64,000 nucleotides of DNA from Deinococcus budaensis (GCF_014201885.1 NZ_JACHFN010000002.1:310001-374000), one strand, 5' to 3'; shown: positions 19,475 to 33,326, numbered from the stretch's first letter. Made by a program: numbers and translations. The notes: generated by a model from the sequence alone, not told the origin.

Positions 19475-19478
<4 letters not shown>
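19416..19478 (+). CDS. Candidate leaderless upstream ORF of mraY (20 aa)
   Basis: ATG at 19416 opens a 20-codon frame reading [20 protein letters not shown]. Its TGA (19476-19478) overlaps the mraY start (ATGATG at 19475). A TAGGCT hexamer at 19399-19404 stands 11 bases ahead, so the transcript should begin at or just before this ATG. Termination on this frame would place ribosomes exactly on the mraY start. Whether the peptide or only its translation matters is unknown. Confidence 0.4.
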
Positions 19479-20392
<914 letters not shown>

Positions 20393-20415
20393 GGCCGTGG
20401 CGGGCAGGCGGGGAG

Positions 20416-20454
20416 GGGAGCCACGGGCGAGAGCTTCGGCTCCCGCTTTCTTTT
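20416..20454 (+). terminator. Intrinsic terminator after mraY
   Basis: GGGAGCC (20416-20422) pairs with GGCTCCC (20438-20444) and is followed by GCTTTCTTTT. Confidence 0.75.
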
Positions 20455-20503
20455 GGCTCCCGCTCCGAACCCCCTCCCCGCCCGCCCCTCTACACTCTCT
20501 CCC

Positions 20504-21454
20504 GTGAAGCTCCCCGACCTCCCCGCCCTGCTGGCCCGCCGCGCGCACCTGCCCGGCGAGGGCACGACCGTGTACCGCGCCGCGCACACCACCGAGACGG
20601 GCGGCGTGTTCGCGCTCGACCTGGCCGGGGACGCGGCGGTGCTCAGCCTCTACGCCGACCTGTCACGGGAGGAGGAGACGCGGCTGGCGGCAGCGTGTGG
20701 GGCGCTGCCGGGGGTGGCGGGCGTGTACCTCAAGCGGCGACCCCCAGAGGCGCGGCATCTGGCGAACGTGGCGCGGGAGCAGCTCTCGCCGCCGGACCCC
20801 GTCTGGGGCGAGGCGCGGCCCGAGGTCGTGGCGCTGGAGGGCGGCGTGCCCTTCCTGCTGCGGCCCGGCGCCGACCTCAGCACCGGCCTGTTCAGCGACG
20901 CGCGGCCCCTGCGCGCCTGGGTCCGGGAGCACACGCCGCCGGGCGGGCGGGTGCTGAACACCTTCGCGTACACCTGCGGCTTCGGCCTGAACGCCGCGCT
21001 GGCGGGCGCGGGCACCGTGAAGAACGTGGACCTCTCACGCAAGGTGCTGGCCTGGGGGCAGCAGAACTACGCGCTGAGCGGGCTGGCAGCGCCGGACGAC
21101 GATTTTCTGTACGGCGACGTGTTCGAGTGGCTGGCGCGGCTGGCGCGGCGGGGTGACCGCTTCGAGCTGGTGGTCCTCGATCCGCCCAGCTTCGCGCGGG
21201 GACGGGGGGGCGTGTGGCGCGCGGAGCAGGATTACGCCCGGCTGTCGGCCCTGGCGGCGGGCGTGACGGTCCCCGGCGGCCAGCTGCTCGCGGTGACCAA
21301 CCACGCGGGGCTGACGGGCGCGGCCCTGGAACGGATGGTCGCGGCCGGGCTGGTGAAGGCCGGGCGGCGGGGGCGCCCCACGGCGCGGCTGGGCGCGGGC
21401 GCGGATTATCCCGGCGCCACGCACCTCAAAGCGCAGGTCTGGACGCTGGACTGA
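20504..21454 (+). CDS. RlmI-like class I rRNA methyltransferase
   Basis: A 316-residue SAM-dependent methyltransferase. Residues about 100-140 ([38 protein letters not shown]) form the typical lead-in of the RlmI/RlmK group, [20 protein letters not shown] is the SAM loop, and [11 protein letters not shown] is motif IV. These enzymes methylate 23S rRNA cytosine C5; the exact target here is not certain. The PUA-like start is reduced. The GTG at 20504 follows TACACT (20491-20496) by seven bases, a clear leaderless start. Confidence 0.85.
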   Translation: MKLPDLPALLARRAHLPGEGTTVYRAAHTTETGGVFALDLAGDAAVLSLYADLSREEETRLAAACGALPGVAGVYLKRRPPEARHLANVAREQLSPPDPVWGEARPEVVALEGGVPFLLRPGADLSTGLFSDARPLRAWVREHTPPGGRVLNTFAYTCGFGLNAALAGAGTVKNVDLSRKVLAWGQQNYALSGLAAPDDDFLYGDVFEWLARLARRGDRFELVVLDPPSFARGRGGVWRAEQDYARLSALAAGVTVPGGQLLAVTNHAGLTGAALERMVAAGLVKAGRRGRPTARLGAGADYPGATHLKAQVWTLD

Positions 21455-21556
21455 CGGCTCCCCCCGAATCCGGTCGCCCCTGCGAGTGAGGGGGTCAGAC
21501 GGACCCAAACTCCGCAGCGCCGTCCGGCGTGCCGGGCCAGGCCCGTCCCGGGATGC

Positions 21557-21805
21557 TCAGGCCCCCGGCTGGCCTGCCCAGCCCGGCTGGGGCAGGTCGC
21601 GCCAGACCGGGGCGTGGAGGGTCAATTCGCCCCCGCTGAAGCTCCCGACCAGGCGGCCCAGCGGCCACCCGTCGCCCTCGGCCTCGTGAATCACGACGAC
21701 GCAGGCGTGGCCGGAGTCGATGCGCCGCAGGTCACCCGCGCTCACGAAGCCGCTGAGGGAGACGCCGCCGGTGGTCAGGCTGATGAATTCCGAGGGAGCA
21801 GGCAC
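21557..21805 (-). CDS. Hypothetical protein (82 aa)
   Basis: A short beta-rich reading frame, with FISLTTGGVSLSGFVSAGDLRRIDSGHACVVVI and then LVGSFSGGELTLHAPVW. The GTG at 21805 is the upstream-most start, and an internal start is possible. It lies alone between two plus-strand genes. I recognise no family, and codon structure alone makes it likely to be real. Confidence 0.5.
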   Translation of the reverse strand: MPAPSEFISLTTGGVSLSGFVSAGDLRRIDSGHACVVVIHEAEGDGWPLGRLVGSFSGGELTLHAPVWRDLPQPGWAGQPGA

Positions 21806-21949
21806 ACCTGAAGGTAAAGGTTCCCCTCTTACGGAAGTCTAACGGGACGTGCCGGGCGGCCGGGGGATCTCCGGCGACCCTCCTTTTCCCGGCGGGAGGC
21901 TTGTGGCGGGCCTCACTTCGTTTTCTAAAGCGGGGAGTATGCTGGGGGC

Positions 21950-22621
<672 letters not shown>

Positions 22622-22642
22622 GCCGCTGCCCCCCGGAAGTCT

Positions 22643-22673
22643 GCCGCCCGGCTGCCCGCCTGGGCGGCTTTTT
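22643..22673 (+). terminator. Intrinsic terminator after the bacilliredoxin gene
   Basis: GCCGCCC (22643-22649) pairs with GGGCGGC (22662-22668), followed by five T. Confidence 0.88.
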
Positions 22674-22851
22674 CGTGGACCCCCGGCGCGGCGGGAGCGT
22701 GCCCTCCCGGCTCCATGAAGAAGCCCTGAACTGTAAGTGTGGCGTAAGACCCCCTGCGCTGAGATGAGGCATCGCCCCGGCGGACGTCCCTGGACAGCTG
22801 TTCCGCCTTTTCCGGCCCGCCTTCTCTCCCAGGACTCTTGACGACACTGCC

Positions 22852-23706
22852 ATGCCCCAACCCCGCCTTGATGTGCCCCGCGACCGCGCCGTCTACACGC
22901 AGCTTCTCACCGACCACTATCCCTGGACCGAGGTGACGCTGGACCTCGCCGCCCGGCAGGCGCAGGGCCTCAGCGGCGTGTTCGACGCGCAGCAGGGCGG
23001 CGCCTGGGCACGGTTCGTATGGGTGGGCGGGCACCTGCGCGGCGGCTTCACGGCGGCGGGCGAGGTGGGCTGGCCCGCCGCGCTCTCGGCGCTGCCGCGC
23101 GCCGAGATCAGCCTCACGCCCCTGGACCCGGCCGCCGCAGAACTGCTGTGGACCTCGCGCACGCTGGAGCCGCAACCGCTGGAAGGCGTCTGGCCGGACC
23201 CCGCCCCCCGGCTGGAACGCCAGGGCTTCTCGGGCGTGCTGCTGGGCGCAGGGGCGTGCAGTTTCTGGACTGGGGGCCAGGTCACGGAGGGGAAGGTGCC
23301 GGAGCCGGGCAGCCGCTGCACGGTGCTGTCGGCCCAGCCCCTGCTGTCGGATCAGGCGCTGGGGGCGGTGGAGGCGGCGGCGGTGCTGGCCTTCTGGGCC
23401 GACCTGATCGCGACCACCCACCGCCACGCCCCCCTTGACGAGGCCTGGCGGCAGGTCAGCGTGCGGCTGGCCGGACAGCATCCCTGCCTCGATCCCTTTG
23501 CCCAGGAGGTCACCGTGCAGGAAGGACGCCTGACGCTGGACCCCGATCTGCCCCCCGACGAGGCGCAGCCTGCCCTGCTGGACGCCTTTGGGGCCACGCT
23601 GGCCCGGCTGGGGCTGCGGCTGGCCGACCTGCCGGTGAGCGCCCTGCGAACGCGGCGCGAATGGCTCGCCGCCGGGCTGGAGAGGCCGGAAGTGGGGGCC
23701 GTGTGA
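22852..23706 (+). CDS. Uncharacterised protein, first gene of a three-gene HAMP module
   Basis: A 284-residue soluble protein without a recognised domain. The N-terminal half ([31 protein letters not shown]) looks like a small beta-rich sensory or DUF4388-like domain. The C-terminal half has [35 protein letters not shown], a pattern I cannot place. Its stop overlaps the start of the next gene (GTGA), and a HAMP-domain membrane protein follows. A signalling or polarity role is suggested only by this context. The start is set by the ATG at 22852; there is no strong ribosome site. Confidence 0.65.
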   Translation: MPQPRLDVPRDRAVYTQLLTDHYPWTEVTLDLAARQAQGLSGVFDAQQGGAWARFVWVGGHLRGGFTAAGEVGWPAALSALPRAEISLTPLDPAAAELLWTSRTLEPQPLEGVWPDPAPRLERQGFSGVLLGAGACSFWTGGQVTEGKVPEPGSRCTVLSAQPLLSDQALGAVEAAAVLAFWADLIATTHRHAPLDEAWRQVSVRLAGQHPCLDPFAQEVTVQEGRLTLDPDLPPDEAQPALLDAFGATLARLGLRLADLPVSALRTRREWLAAGLERPEVGAV

Positions 23707-24119
23707 CCGCCCCCACCGCTGCCCCGGCTTGGCCCGCCGACCTGACGGGTGAGACCCTGCTTCCCTTTGCGCTGTGGCGGGTGCTGCACCACGTGGACGG
23801 CGTGCGGAGCGTGGGTGAAGTCGCGCAGCTGGCGCGTGTCCAGCCCCAGGACGTGCCCGGTGCGGTCGCGCAGGCGGCCGCCTGGGCCAGCCGCGCTGCC
23901 CAGCGCACCCAGCCGGTGACCGAGGCCTCGGTGCAGGCCGTGACCGCCTGCGTGATCGCCGTCGTCGGGCCGATGGGCGAATTCATGGTGGACGACGTGC
24001 TGGACGAACTGGGGGACGGCGCTCCCCTCAGCGCGCTGCTCTCGGGCGTGGCCGCGCAACTCGGTGAGGCGCAGGTGCAGGCGTTCGTGCGCCAGTTGCG
24101 CACGCGGGGGCTGGCATGA
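23703..24119 (+). CDS. Uncharacterised small protein of the HAMP module (DUF8082-like C-terminus)
   Basis: A 138-residue helical protein starting at a GTG that overlaps the upstream stop by four bases. Its first half ([31 protein letters not shown]) reads like a winged-helix-type fold. Its second half ([25 protein letters not shown]) resembles the DUF8082 region found next to bacterial kinases and GTPases. It has no catalytic motif. Together with the flanking genes it probably forms an adaptor in a signalling complex; this is inference. Confidence 0.6.
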   Translation: MTAPTAAPAWPADLTGETLLPFALWRVLHHVDGVRSVGEVAQLARVQPQDVPGAVAQAAAWASRAAQRTQPVTEASVQAVTACVIAVVGPMGEFMVDDVLDELGDGAPLSALLSGVAAQLGEAQVQAFVRQLRTRGLA

Positions 24120-24270
24120 CCTGCCTGCGGCCCCCCGGCGGGCACTGCGCCGGGACCTGCACCGGGCACCCCCTCCTCTTTTCCCTCCTCTCTCTCCGGC
24201 ACTCCACGCCGCGCTGGCCGGGCGCCGGGTCTCCGCACAAAACCGGCGCCGCTGCCAGAAAGGGCCACCC
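24120..24270 (+). other. Structured leader between module genes
   Basis: This 151-base spacer contains GGCGCCGG and CCGGCGCC arms (an 8-bp stem with a 14-base loop) about 25 bases before the ATG of the HAMP gene, and a C/T-rich run. It holds no gene. The hairpin may separate expression of the third gene from the first two. Confidence 0.4.
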
Positions 24271-25890
24271 ATGAAGTACACGGTCGTGATCCGCCAACCC
24301 GTTCCCGACGAACTGCGTCCGCGCCTGGAAGAGCAGCTGGTCGAGCGCTTCGGCCTGTCGCCCGAGCAGGCGCAGCGCCTCGCCTCACGCCGCGCGGGCC
24401 GCCTGATGAAACCCACCGGCCGCGCCCGCGCCGATCTGCTGCTGCGCGTCTTCGAGAGCGTGGGCGCCCAGGCCGCGCTGGAGGAGGTGCGCGACGAGAC
24501 CAGCCTGATGACCACCCCCTTCGAGGGCACGCCGCCGCCCGCGCCCTTCCAGGTGGCCCCCAGCGCCGCCGCGCCCGACCTCACGGACGACGCGCTGCTG
24601 GCCCCCGACCCCCGGCCTTCCCCCGGGGAGGGCGCCGACTTCGCTGCCCCCTTTGCCGCGCAGGCCGCCGATCCCTTCGGCCCCCCGGCCCTGGGTGGCG
24701 ACCCCTTCGCGGCTCCGGTCGCGGTGGGCGCGGTGGCGGCCGCGCCGGTCCCGGTCGCCGTGGGAATGGGCAGCAGCGTCCTGGGGACCGCTCCGGGCAC
24801 GGTCACGTCAGCGGCGCCCGCCGCGCGCCCGGCAGCGGGCGCCGCGTCCGGCAGCCCGGCCAGCGACGACATCTGGTCGGACTTTACCGGCGCCCTGACG
24901 GTGGGCGAGGCCGCCGCGCCGCCGGTGGCCGCCCCGGGCGGGGACGCCGAGGCGTTCCTGGCGGTGGCCGACACCGAACGGGGGACGGCGGGAGGACGGC
25001 GCCGCAGCCTTGCCCGCCAGATGCTGCTGGCGTCGGTGGCGCCGCTGGGCGTCGCGACCACGCTGGCGCTCGTCACCCTGTCGGTGCTGCTGCCCAGCGC
25101 GCAGCAGCAGGTGATTCAGCAAAATGCCCAGGCGCTCGCGGTGGCGGTGGGCACCAGCCTGGACACCCGCGACCAGGAGACGGTGAACGCGCAGCTCAAC
25201 GCGCTGCTGACCCGCTCGGACGTGGGCTTCGTGCGAGTGGAGTTGCCCGACGGCACGACCTACTTCCGCAGCCAGCGGCCGCAGCTCGACGGCACCCTGC
25301 AAGGGCGGGTCGCGACCTTCGTGGGCGAGAACCCCGACTCGGGCACCTTTGTCAGCAGCGGCAGTCCTGCCGACGCCTACCGCGAGCAGCTGGAGCAGCT
25401 GGAGGCGGTGGGGGCAGGCCAGTCGGCCCAGGCCCGCGAACTGCGGACCCAGATCGAGAACCCCGAAAACCAGACCAGCGCCCGCGCGAGCTACATCGTG
25501 AGCCGCCTGGCGGTGGTCGAGACCGAAGACGGCCAGCGCACCACCGCCGCCGCCAGCGAGAACGGCTCGGACCTGCTCTACCGCATCGCGGTGGGGGTGG
25601 ACAGCACCGGGGCCTCCACCCGGCTGAGAAACACCCTGCTGCTGGTGCTGGGCATCTCGCTGCTGGCGGCGGCGGCCGCAGCGGCCCTGACCCTGCGGAC
25701 CACCCGCCGCATCGTGCAGCCGATCGAGAACCTCGTCAAGGCCGCCGAGGCGATCAGCATGGGCGACCTCTCGCGCCCCGTGCAGGTGGGCCGCAACGAC
25801 GAGATCGGGGACCTCGCCCAGGCCCTCGAACGGATGCGCCTGAGCCTGGAGTCCGCGATGGAACGCCTGCGCCGCCGCAAGCGCGGGTAA
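24271..25890 (+). CDS. Membrane HAMP-domain protein without an output domain
   Basis: A 539-residue protein. Residues 1-85 are a compact alpha-beta domain ([40 protein letters not shown]) that recalls ribosomal L7/L12-like folds. A disordered Ala/Pro-rich linker runs to about 240. TM1 lies near 251-276, an extracytoplasmic sensor near 277-450, TM2 near 453-477, and a HAMP domain ([43 protein letters not shown]) fills 478-530. It stops a few residues later with no kinase, cyclase or chemotaxis output. The signal must pass to its N-terminal domain or to partner proteins, perhaps those encoded just upstream. Confidence 0.85.
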   Translation: MKYTVVIRQPVPDELRPRLEEQLVERFGLSPEQAQRLASRRAGRLMKPTGRARADLLLRVFESVGAQAALEEVRDETSLMTTPFEGTPPPAPFQVAPSAAAPDLTDDALLAPDPRPSPGEGADFAAPFAAQAADPFGPPALGGDPFAAPVAVGAVAAAPVPVAVGMGSSVLGTAPGTVTSAAPAARPAAGAASGSPASDDIWSDFTGALTVGEAAAPPVAAPGGDAEAFLAVADTERGTAGGRRRSLARQMLLASVAPLGVATTLALVTLSVLLPSAQQQVIQQNAQALAVAVGTSLDTRDQETVNAQLNALLTRSDVGFVRVELPDGTTYFRSQRPQLDGTLQGRVATFVGENPDSGTFVSSGSPADAYREQLEQLEAVGAGQSAQARELRTQIENPENQTSARASYIVSRLAVVETEDGQRTTAAASENGSDLLYRIAVGVDSTGASTRLRNTLLLVLGISLLAAAAAAALTLRTTRRIVQPIENLVKAAEAISMGDLSRPVQVGRNDEIGDLAQALERMRLSLESAMERLRRRKRG

Positions 25891-25909
25891 ACCGTCAGAC
25901 CTTGCCACA

Positions 25910-25950
25910 GGCGGGGCAGGAACGCTGAGTTCCTGCCCCGCCCGCTTTGC
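25910..25950. terminator. Strong terminator between convergent genes
   Basis: A perfect 14-bp stem (25910-25923 with 25929-25942) around a GCTGA loop, followed by a pyrimidine-rich CGCTTTGC stretch. Confidence 0.8.
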
Positions 25951-25973
25951 TTCTGGTCCAGCGTGATGCGGCG

Positions 25974-26957
25974 CTAAACCCCTTCCAGCCGGAACGCCTG
26001 CTGCAAGCCCGCCTCTGCCGTCTGGCGCGCCACCGCGGGCACGTACCCGAGAGCCAGCACCGCCCGGTAGGTGCGCTGGGCCAGCTCGCGGTCGCCCTGC
26101 GCGTCGCGGACCTGTCCCAGCCGTGCCAGCACCAGCCCCGGCAGGCTGCGCGGCAGGTCGTCCGTGAGGCCGTGTGCAGCGCGCTCTAGCAGGGTGCGCG
26201 CCCGGTTCAGGTCCCCGGCGGCGAGGTAAATCCCCGCCGCCGCCGCGTCCAGTTCGGGCCGGGGCGTGACCGCGTCTCCGGTCTCGCGGCCCAGCGCCTC
26301 CAGCAAGGTGCCCAGGTCGTCGTCCTCGCGCAGTTGCCAGGCCCGGTCGGCCAGGGCGCGCAGGCGCGAGGTCTCACCCGGCACAAAGGCCGTCAGGTCC
26401 GGCAGCCGGGCGCCGGGCAACCGGGTCAGCAACTCGGGCAGGTCGTCGAGTGGCGCGAGCGCGGCGCCGGTCTGCCCGGCCAGCGCGCTCGCCAGCGCCG
26501 CCAGCCGCCGCGCGCGCCAGCGGGTGCCGGGTCCCTCGCCCAGCGCTTCCCGGACCGCCACGTGGTAGGCGTGGGCCGCCTGCTGCACCTCGCCTGCCAG
26601 CGCCCGCTGCGGCGTCAGGGGGGCCGTCAGCAGGGCCGCGAAAGCCTGCTCGGCCCGCCCCGCCGCGCGCAGGCGGTCGCGGCCCTGCGGATACTGCTGC
26701 AAGAAGGCCTGCAACTGGGCGTGTTCGGCCTCGGCCGCCGCCTCGGCGCCGGGGGACAGCTCGGGCAGGGCCAGCTCGCGCACCGCTATCCGCGCGGCAG
26801 GCAGCGCGTCACGCAGGGGGTGGTCGGGGTCGGCGCCGCTGGCCCACAGCACCTCGCGCTCACCCCGCCCGCGCAGCACCTCCACCAGCGTCCCCGCGTT
26901 GAACTGCGGGTGCAGGCGCCACAGGTCGCCCAGGTCCGGCAGCAGGGTCAGCGTCAC
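25974..26957 (-). CDS. TPR-like helical repeat protein
   Basis: A 327-residue, almost wholly helical soluble protein. The C-terminal third ([25 protein letters not shown], then [29 protein letters not shown]) has the small-small-large pattern of tetratricopeptide repeats, which usually mediate protein contacts. The start is a GTG at 26957 that overlaps the stop of the upstream PH-like gene, so the two are translationally coupled. No enzyme motif is present and the partner is unknown. Confidence 0.75.
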   Translation of the reverse strand: MTLTLLPDLGDLWRLHPQFNAGTLVEVLRGRGEREVLWASGADPDHPLRDALPAARIAVRELALPELSPGAEAAAEAEHAQLQAFLQQYPQGRDRLRAAGRAEQAFAALLTAPLTPQRALAGEVQQAAHAYHVAVREALGEGPGTRWRARRLAALASALAGQTGAALAPLDDLPELLTRLPGARLPDLTAFVPGETSRLRALADRAWQLREDDDLGTLLEALGRETGDAVTPRPELDAAAAGIYLAAGDLNRARTLLERAAHGLTDDLPRSLPGLVLARLGQVRDAQGDRELAQRTYRAVLALGYVPAVARQTAEAGLQQAFRLEGV

Positions 26958-27457
26958 GGGGAGACCGCCGCGCCGCGCGCCTCCAGTGCGCTCAGGAACG
27001 CGGCGGGATCGGCGGGCGTCAGAAAGTGCGCTGCGCCTCCCACCTCGACCACGACGCCCCCTTCACCCCGGGTCGCCGCCGCACGCACCTGCGAACGTGG
27101 ATCAGGCCCGAAGGTGAAACGCCCCGTCAGGTAGCCCGGCAGCCCCGTGCCGAAGGTCCGCACGCCCAGCCGGCCCGCGCTGCGCCGCGCCCGCATCCCG
27201 GCGTAGGGCAGCGTGGTGCGGCCCAGCACCCGCCGGATCACCAACGCGTCTGGCGTCAGGGTGTAGGCCAGGCGGCGGGGGGCCAGCCCGAACAGGGCCG
27301 CGAGCAGAGCACCCAGGGCCAGCAGGTCCCAGTGAATGCCCGGCCAGTCGGGGTCGGGCACGAAGGCCAAGCCCATCAGCAGCAACGGGACGCCCAGCAT
27401 GACCAGCCGCAGGGCGGGTGAGGCGTCCGGCGGGGCGAGGGGGACAGCTTGAGGCAT
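26954..27457 (-). CDS. Membrane protein with PH-like domain
   Basis: A 167-residue protein. Two hydrophobic helices near residues 16-33 and 40-57 are followed by a beta-rich PH-like region ([24 protein letters not shown], then [24 protein letters not shown]). The ATG at 27457 lies five bases after TAGACT (plus 27463-27468), giving a leaderless transcript that continues into the TPR gene. The function is unknown; PH-like proteins of this layout are often membrane anchors. Confidence 0.72.
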   Translation of the reverse strand: MPQAVPLAPPDASPALRLVMLGVPLLLMGLAFVPDPDWPGIHWDLLALGALLAALFGLAPRRLAYTLTPDALVIRRVLGRTTLPYAGMRARRSAGRLGVRTFGTGLPGYLTGRFTFGPDPRSQVRAAATRGEGGVVVEVGGAAHFLTPADPAAFLSALEARGAAVSP

Positions 27458-27833
27458 GGGGCAGTCTAGCGAGGAGGGGTGCGGGAAAAGGCGGCTTGGG
27501 CTGTCCGCGTTCCCTTTGCCCCCACCCCTCACCCCCCCGGGGGCAGGGGGAGTCAAGGCGCTTCGCCATCAAAGAAACGCTTCCCACTGAGACGGCGGCC
27601 TTCCTCCTCCGCTGCCCAGGCACCCGCCCCCATCGGCGGACCTCTCCCCTTTATCCGGGTCGCGGCCCCGCCTCTGGTCGCGCTCCCCTACCCAGCCCAG
27701 GCACGTGCCTGGCCCGCTGTTCAAATCGGTCAGACGCTGCTCGTACCGCCCGGAACGCCTCTTGCCGAGCGCAGAGGGCAGGCGAGCCTGCCCTCCGGGG
27801 CGGGGCCAGCCGACTTCTCAAGCCCACCCTCCC
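27458..27833. other. Gene-free stretch with palindromes
   Basis: These 376 bases between two minus-strand genes hold no credible frame. Visible structures are a perfect 16-base palindrome CCAGGCACGTGCCTGG at 27697-27712, a hairpin with arms GAGGGCAGGC and GCCTGCCCTC at 27774-27795, and a G/C-run region near 27525-27555. The hairpin may end the HNH gene transcript. The rest may be a decayed or repeat-derived spacer. Confidence 0.4.
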
Positions 27834-28160
27834 TCACCGCACCCGCACCCCCTTGCTCGCAGGTTGAGTGCGCAACCACGCCACGAAGCGCCGCACGTCC
27901 TCATGCCCCAGCAGCGCGTCCACGCTGGCGTACTCTCCCGCCAGCTCGGCGTTCGTGAAGGTCCGGTGCAAGAACTTGTGGCAGGGCGGGCACAGCCACG
28001 CGGTGGGCAGCGCCTGCACCTTGAGGCCCCGGCGCCGTCCCTGGGACCGGGGCACCAGATGGTGCTCGGTGAGCAGCGGGGTCGCCCGCCCGCACAGCGC
28101 ACAGCGGGCGGGTTCGGGGGGCGGCGGAGGCCAGGTGGGGTCAGGGCGGCGGCGGGCCAT
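27834..28160 (-). CDS. HNH endonuclease-like zinc protein
   Basis: A 108-residue protein with CALCGR near residue 20, [10 protein letters not shown] near 32, and [19 protein letters not shown] near 56. This is a Cys4-type HNH arrangement in which the EHHLVPRS part carries the general-base histidine. Members of this family are small nucleases of unclear role, often single genes. The ATG at 28160 is 60 bases downstream of the DUF1517 stop. Nothing around it indicates a restriction or mobile system. Confidence 0.78.
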   Translation of the reverse strand: MARRRPDPTWPPPPPEPARCALCGRATPLLTEHHLVPRSQGRRRGLKVQALPTAWLCPPCHKFLHRTFTNAELAGEYASVDALLGHEDVRRFVAWLRTQPASKGVRVR

Positions 28161-28220
28161 CTCGGCCCCGATGATCGCGCCCGCGTGGCCGCGCGACCGG
28201 GTGGAGCGTTACGCGGCGGC

Positions 28221-29249
28221 CTACAGCTTGGTCATCTTGGGATATTTCTGGATCGCCTCGTCCTCGCTGAGAAATTCGCCCTCGGCGTCCGGACTCCAGA
28301 CGACCTCGCTGCGAATCAGGTCGCCGGGCGCCACGCTGCTGATGGCGCTCAGGGCCGCGCGGGCCTCCTGGGCCGTGGTCACGCCCGCCGGGGGCAGGTT
28401 TCCCAGGGCGTGGGCCGCGACCGCGATGGTCACCGCCAGGTAAAGGTCGGTGCCGTCTTTCTGGAAGGTGTAGTCGCTGCGCTGCTCGAAGCCGCTGTTC
28501 ACGTCGCGGTTCTGGTAGTTGCTGGTGGTCTGTTCGGTAAAGGCGGCGCGGGCCTCGGTCGCCCAGGCCCCCACCTGGCTGTCGGCGCTGCTGGCCCCGC
28601 CCTGCGCGCGCTCGACATTGCCGTAGACCCAGCGCTCGGGGTGACGCAGCAGCACCAGCGCGGCCTCCTGAAGCATCCGGGCCAGGCCCTCGTTGCTGTC
28701 GGGGTCGCCGCTGCGGGCCACCCGCTGGAGGGCGCGCTTGACCTCGTCGCCCTCGGCCAGCAGCAGCTGCACGCTGACCGCCTGCGCGGTGCCGCTCACG
28801 GCGCCCAGCCCGCCCAACCCGCGTGCCCCGCCGCCCCCGCCCAGGCTGCGGCGCATGAAGCCCACCACGCTGAAGACCAGCAACCCGAACACCAGCAGCC
28901 CGATCAACCCGAAGCCGCCTCCCCCGTAGTAGCCGCTGCCGCCCCCCACGATGATCGGCCCGGCGTAGCCGCCCCCGTACCCCCCGCTGTAGCCGCCGCC
29001 ATACCCGCCCCCGAACCCCCCGCCAAACCCGCCGCCGCCGCCCCCGCCGAAGCCGCCCCCCGAGCTGCCGCCGGTGCTGCCCCCGAAGCCGCCGCCCGAC
29101 TGCGCGGCCGCGTCCCCGAGCAGGGTGAACGCGGCCAGGGCCAGGGCCAGCAGGGCGAGCAGGGTCAGGGCGCCCCGGAGGAAGCGCGGCGCGGCGGGGC
29201 GCGGTGACACGGCCCTGGGCAGGAGGGGGCGCGGCGAGAAGGTCGGCAT
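28221..29249 (-). CDS. DUF1517 membrane protein with Gly/Tyr-rich segment
   Basis: A 342-residue protein. A signal-anchor like helix lies at about 22-47. A low-complexity Gly/Ser/Tyr stretch (about 51-112) follows, then a second membrane helix and a soluble DUF1517 domain ([40 protein letters not shown], then [26 protein letters not shown]). The DUF1517 family is found in chloroplasts, cyanobacteria and Deinococcus, function unknown. TACACT (plus 29259-29264) lies nine bases before the ATG. The repeats make this region prone to slippage between strains. Confidence 0.85.
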   Translation of the reverse strand: MPTFSPRPLLPRAVSPRPAAPRFLRGALTLLALLALALAAFTLLGDAAAQSGGGFGGSTGGSSGGGFGGGGGGGFGGGFGGGYGGGYSGGYGGGYAGPIIVGGGSGYYGGGGFGLIGLLVFGLLVFSVVGFMRRSLGGGGGARGLGGLGAVSGTAQAVSVQLLLAEGDEVKRALQRVARSGDPDSNEGLARMLQEAALVLLRHPERWVYGNVERAQGGASSADSQVGAWATEARAAFTEQTTSNYQNRDVNSGFEQRSDYTFQKDGTDLYLAVTIAVAAHALGNLPPAGVTTAQEARAALSAISSVAPGDLIRSEVVWSPDAEGEFLSEDEAIQKYPKMTKL

Positions 29250-29393
29250 GGTGCCCACAGTGTAGAGGGTGCCTCCGGAAGGCGGCAGGCGCCCGCCGCG
29301 CCGCGTGAAGGCTTCACGAAGACCCCGTCCGCCGCGCTGGCCCGCCCGGCGCGCCCCCAGGTGGCCGCGCCGGGCGGGGCTACACTGCCCGGC

Positions 29394-29762
29394 ATGAACG
29401 GCACCATCGAAGTGACGGCGCGGCAGTGGGAGGCTTTTCTGGCAGGCCTCTACGAACGCGGCGAGCGTCTGGAGCGGCGCGTAGCCGGGGAAAACTACCC
29501 CCCCGAGGAGACGGTGGACGCCTACGTCCTGAGCGGGCACGCCGAGGCCCTGCGCAGCGCCGAGGTGGACGGCGACGTGTGGGGCACCCTGGCCGACCTG
29601 GAGGAGGAAGCCGGGGACGAGGAGGAAGCCTGGGCCAGGATCGTCGCCTTTTACCTGGAGCGGGGCTGCGTGCGGGTGCGGGTCGTGGACGCGCCCGAGC
29701 CGGAGGAATGGGTGCTGGAAGAAGCCCTCGCCCGGCGGCTGGGCCTGACGGCGGGCATCTGA
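29394..29762 (+). CDS. Hypothetical acidic protein (122 aa)
   Basis: A 122-residue acidic, largely helical protein ([22 protein letters not shown], then [34 protein letters not shown]). No domain is recognised. TACACT at 29381-29386 lies seven bases before the ATG at 29394, so it is transcribed leaderless and divergently from the DUF1517 gene. Its stop precedes the LEA-like gene by 80 bases. Confidence 0.7.
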   Translation: MNGTIEVTARQWEAFLAGLYERGERLERRVAGENYPPEETVDAYVLSGHAEALRSAEVDGDVWGTLADLEEEAGDEEEAWARIVAFYLERGCVRVRVVDAPEPEEWVLEEALARRLGLTAGI

Positions 29763-29842
29763 CACAGGAGGCCAGACGCTGTAAACCCGGCCTGAACGGC
29801 GGCTCATCCGGGTTCACCGGGTGGGGGCCTAGGCTGGGCTGT

Positions 29843-30652
29843 ATGTCTAACCGTCATGACAGCCACTTTCCGGTCAAACGTCTGCTGCTGCTGGGGCTGC
29901 TGGTCGGCGCGGGCGCGTACTACTTCAGCCGCGAGCAAAACCGCAAGGCGCTCGACCAGAAGCTCGCGGACCTGGGCCTCAAGGACGCCGCCGAGAACGT
30001 GGGCGAGAGCGTGACCCAGGGCTGGGAGAAGACCAAGGACGCCGCCACCAGCGCCGGACACGTCCTGGCCGACAAGGCGGGCGAGGTCAAGGAGGCCGTG
30101 CAGCAGGGCGGCGCGCAGGCCGGGATGGACAGGGCCAGGGAGGTGGCCGGCGAGGCGGGCGCCGCCCTCAAGGGGGCCGCTGCCGAGGCGGGAGACGCCG
30201 CCCGCGACGTGGCCGAAAAGGCCAAGGACCAGGGTCAGGCGGTGGGCCAGCAGGTGGCGGATCAGGCCCAGCAGGTGAAGCAGGACGCCCAGAAGACGGC
30301 GGCCCAGGCGGGCGAACAGGCCGCCGCCAAGGCCCAGGACCTCAAGCAGGAGGCCCGGGCGGGCGCCGCAGACGTGAAGGCCGACCTCAAGGACGCCGCC
30401 CAGAGCGCCCAGTCCAAGGCCAACGAGGCCAAGCACAGCGGTCAGCAGGCGGCCCAGGCGGCGGCGCAGGGCCTCAGGGACGCCAAGCAGGACGCGAAGG
30501 AGGCGGGCCGCGAGGTCAAGGGGGAGGCGCAGGGCGCCAAGAACGACACCCAACGCATCGTGCAGGACGTGATCAACCAGACCCAGCGCAACGCCGAGAA
30601 CGCCAAGACCGACGTGAAAAGCGCCGTCAAGGACGCCGAACGCAAGATGTGA
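29843..30652 (+). CDS. LEA-like desiccation-associated protein with N-terminal membrane anchor
   Basis: A 269-residue protein. A single hydrophobic helix at about 13-28 (RLLLLGLLVGAGAYYF) is followed by some 220 residues of Ala/Lys/Glu/Asp/Gln helix with repeated motifs such as AAEAGDAARDVAEKAKDQ, KQDAQKTAAQAGEQ and AKQDAKEAGREVKG. This is the 11-mer style repeat of group 3 late embryogenesis abundant proteins, which protect membranes and proteins during drying. TAGGCT at 29830-29835 lies seven bases before the ATG. The anchor suggests action at the inner membrane; that is inference. Confidence 0.85.
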   Translation: MSNRHDSHFPVKRLLLLGLLVGAGAYYFSREQNRKALDQKLADLGLKDAAENVGESVTQGWEKTKDAATSAGHVLADKAGEVKEAVQQGGAQAGMDRAREVAGEAGAALKGAAAEAGDAARDVAEKAKDQGQAVGQQVADQAQQVKQDAQKTAAQAGEQAAAKAQDLKQEARAGAADVKADLKDAAQSAQSKANEAKHSGQQAAQAAAQGLRDAKQDAKEAGREVKGEAQGAKNDTQRIVQDVINQTQRNAENAKTDVKSAVKDAERKM

Positions 30653-30678
30653 GGTCCGGCCGGTCTCGCCGCCCATAG

Positions 30679-30701
30679 CCTCCCCCAGCGGGAGGTTTTT
30701 T
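30679..30701 (+). terminator. Intrinsic terminator after the LEA-like gene
   Basis: CCTCCC and GGGAGG close a short loop and are followed by six T. Confidence 0.9.
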
Positions 30702-30759
30702 GCTGGGCTTGGTGACCTCGGGCGCGCCGGACCCCCGCCCGGCCCTCTAGACTCCGGGC

Positions 30760-31109
30760 ATGACGCGCAGGGACGGCGGCGGCGAGGGCCGCACTCCAGA
30801 CGGGCAGACGCAGACGCTGGAGCGCACGGCCACCACCCGGCCCCGGCTTTACCGGGTGCTGCTGCTCAACGACGACTACACGCCGATGGAGTTCGTGGTG
30901 ATGGTGCTGGAGCGCTACTTCCGCAAGGCGGAGGGGGAAGCGCAGCTCATCATGCTGGCGGTGCACCACAAGGGGCAGGGGGTGGCCGGGGTCTACACCC
31001 GCGACGTGGCCGAGACCAAGGTCGCGCAGGTCACGGCCCACGCCCGCCGGGAGGGCCACCCGCTGCGGCTGCTGGCCGAGCCGGAGGCGGGCGAAGGAAG
31101 AGGAGAGAC

Positions 31110-31113
<4 letters not shown>
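30760..31113 (+). CDS. clpS: ClpS, Clp protease adaptor
   Basis: A 117-residue adaptor that presents N-degron substrates to ClpA. The family core starts with [22 protein letters not shown] near residue 30, followed by [23 protein letters not shown]. The DDYTP and following segments hold the N-end-residue pocket. The first 25 residues are disordered. TAGACT at 30748-30753 lies six bases before the ATG. Its stop overlaps the clpA start (ATGA), as expected for partner genes. Confidence 0.95.

Positions 31114-33326
<2,213 letters not shown>

Noticed and set aside
22764..22841. 25-codon frame before the three-gene HAMP module as a further leaderless upstream frame
   Set aside because: The hexamer ahead (TAAGAC) is 13 bases away and poor, and the stop is ten bases from the main start, so the pattern does not fit well.
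28950..29110. Short repeats that could suggest a CRISPR or minisatellite
   Set aside because: They are Gly/Tyr codons of the DUF1517 protein's low-complexity part, with no spacer structure.
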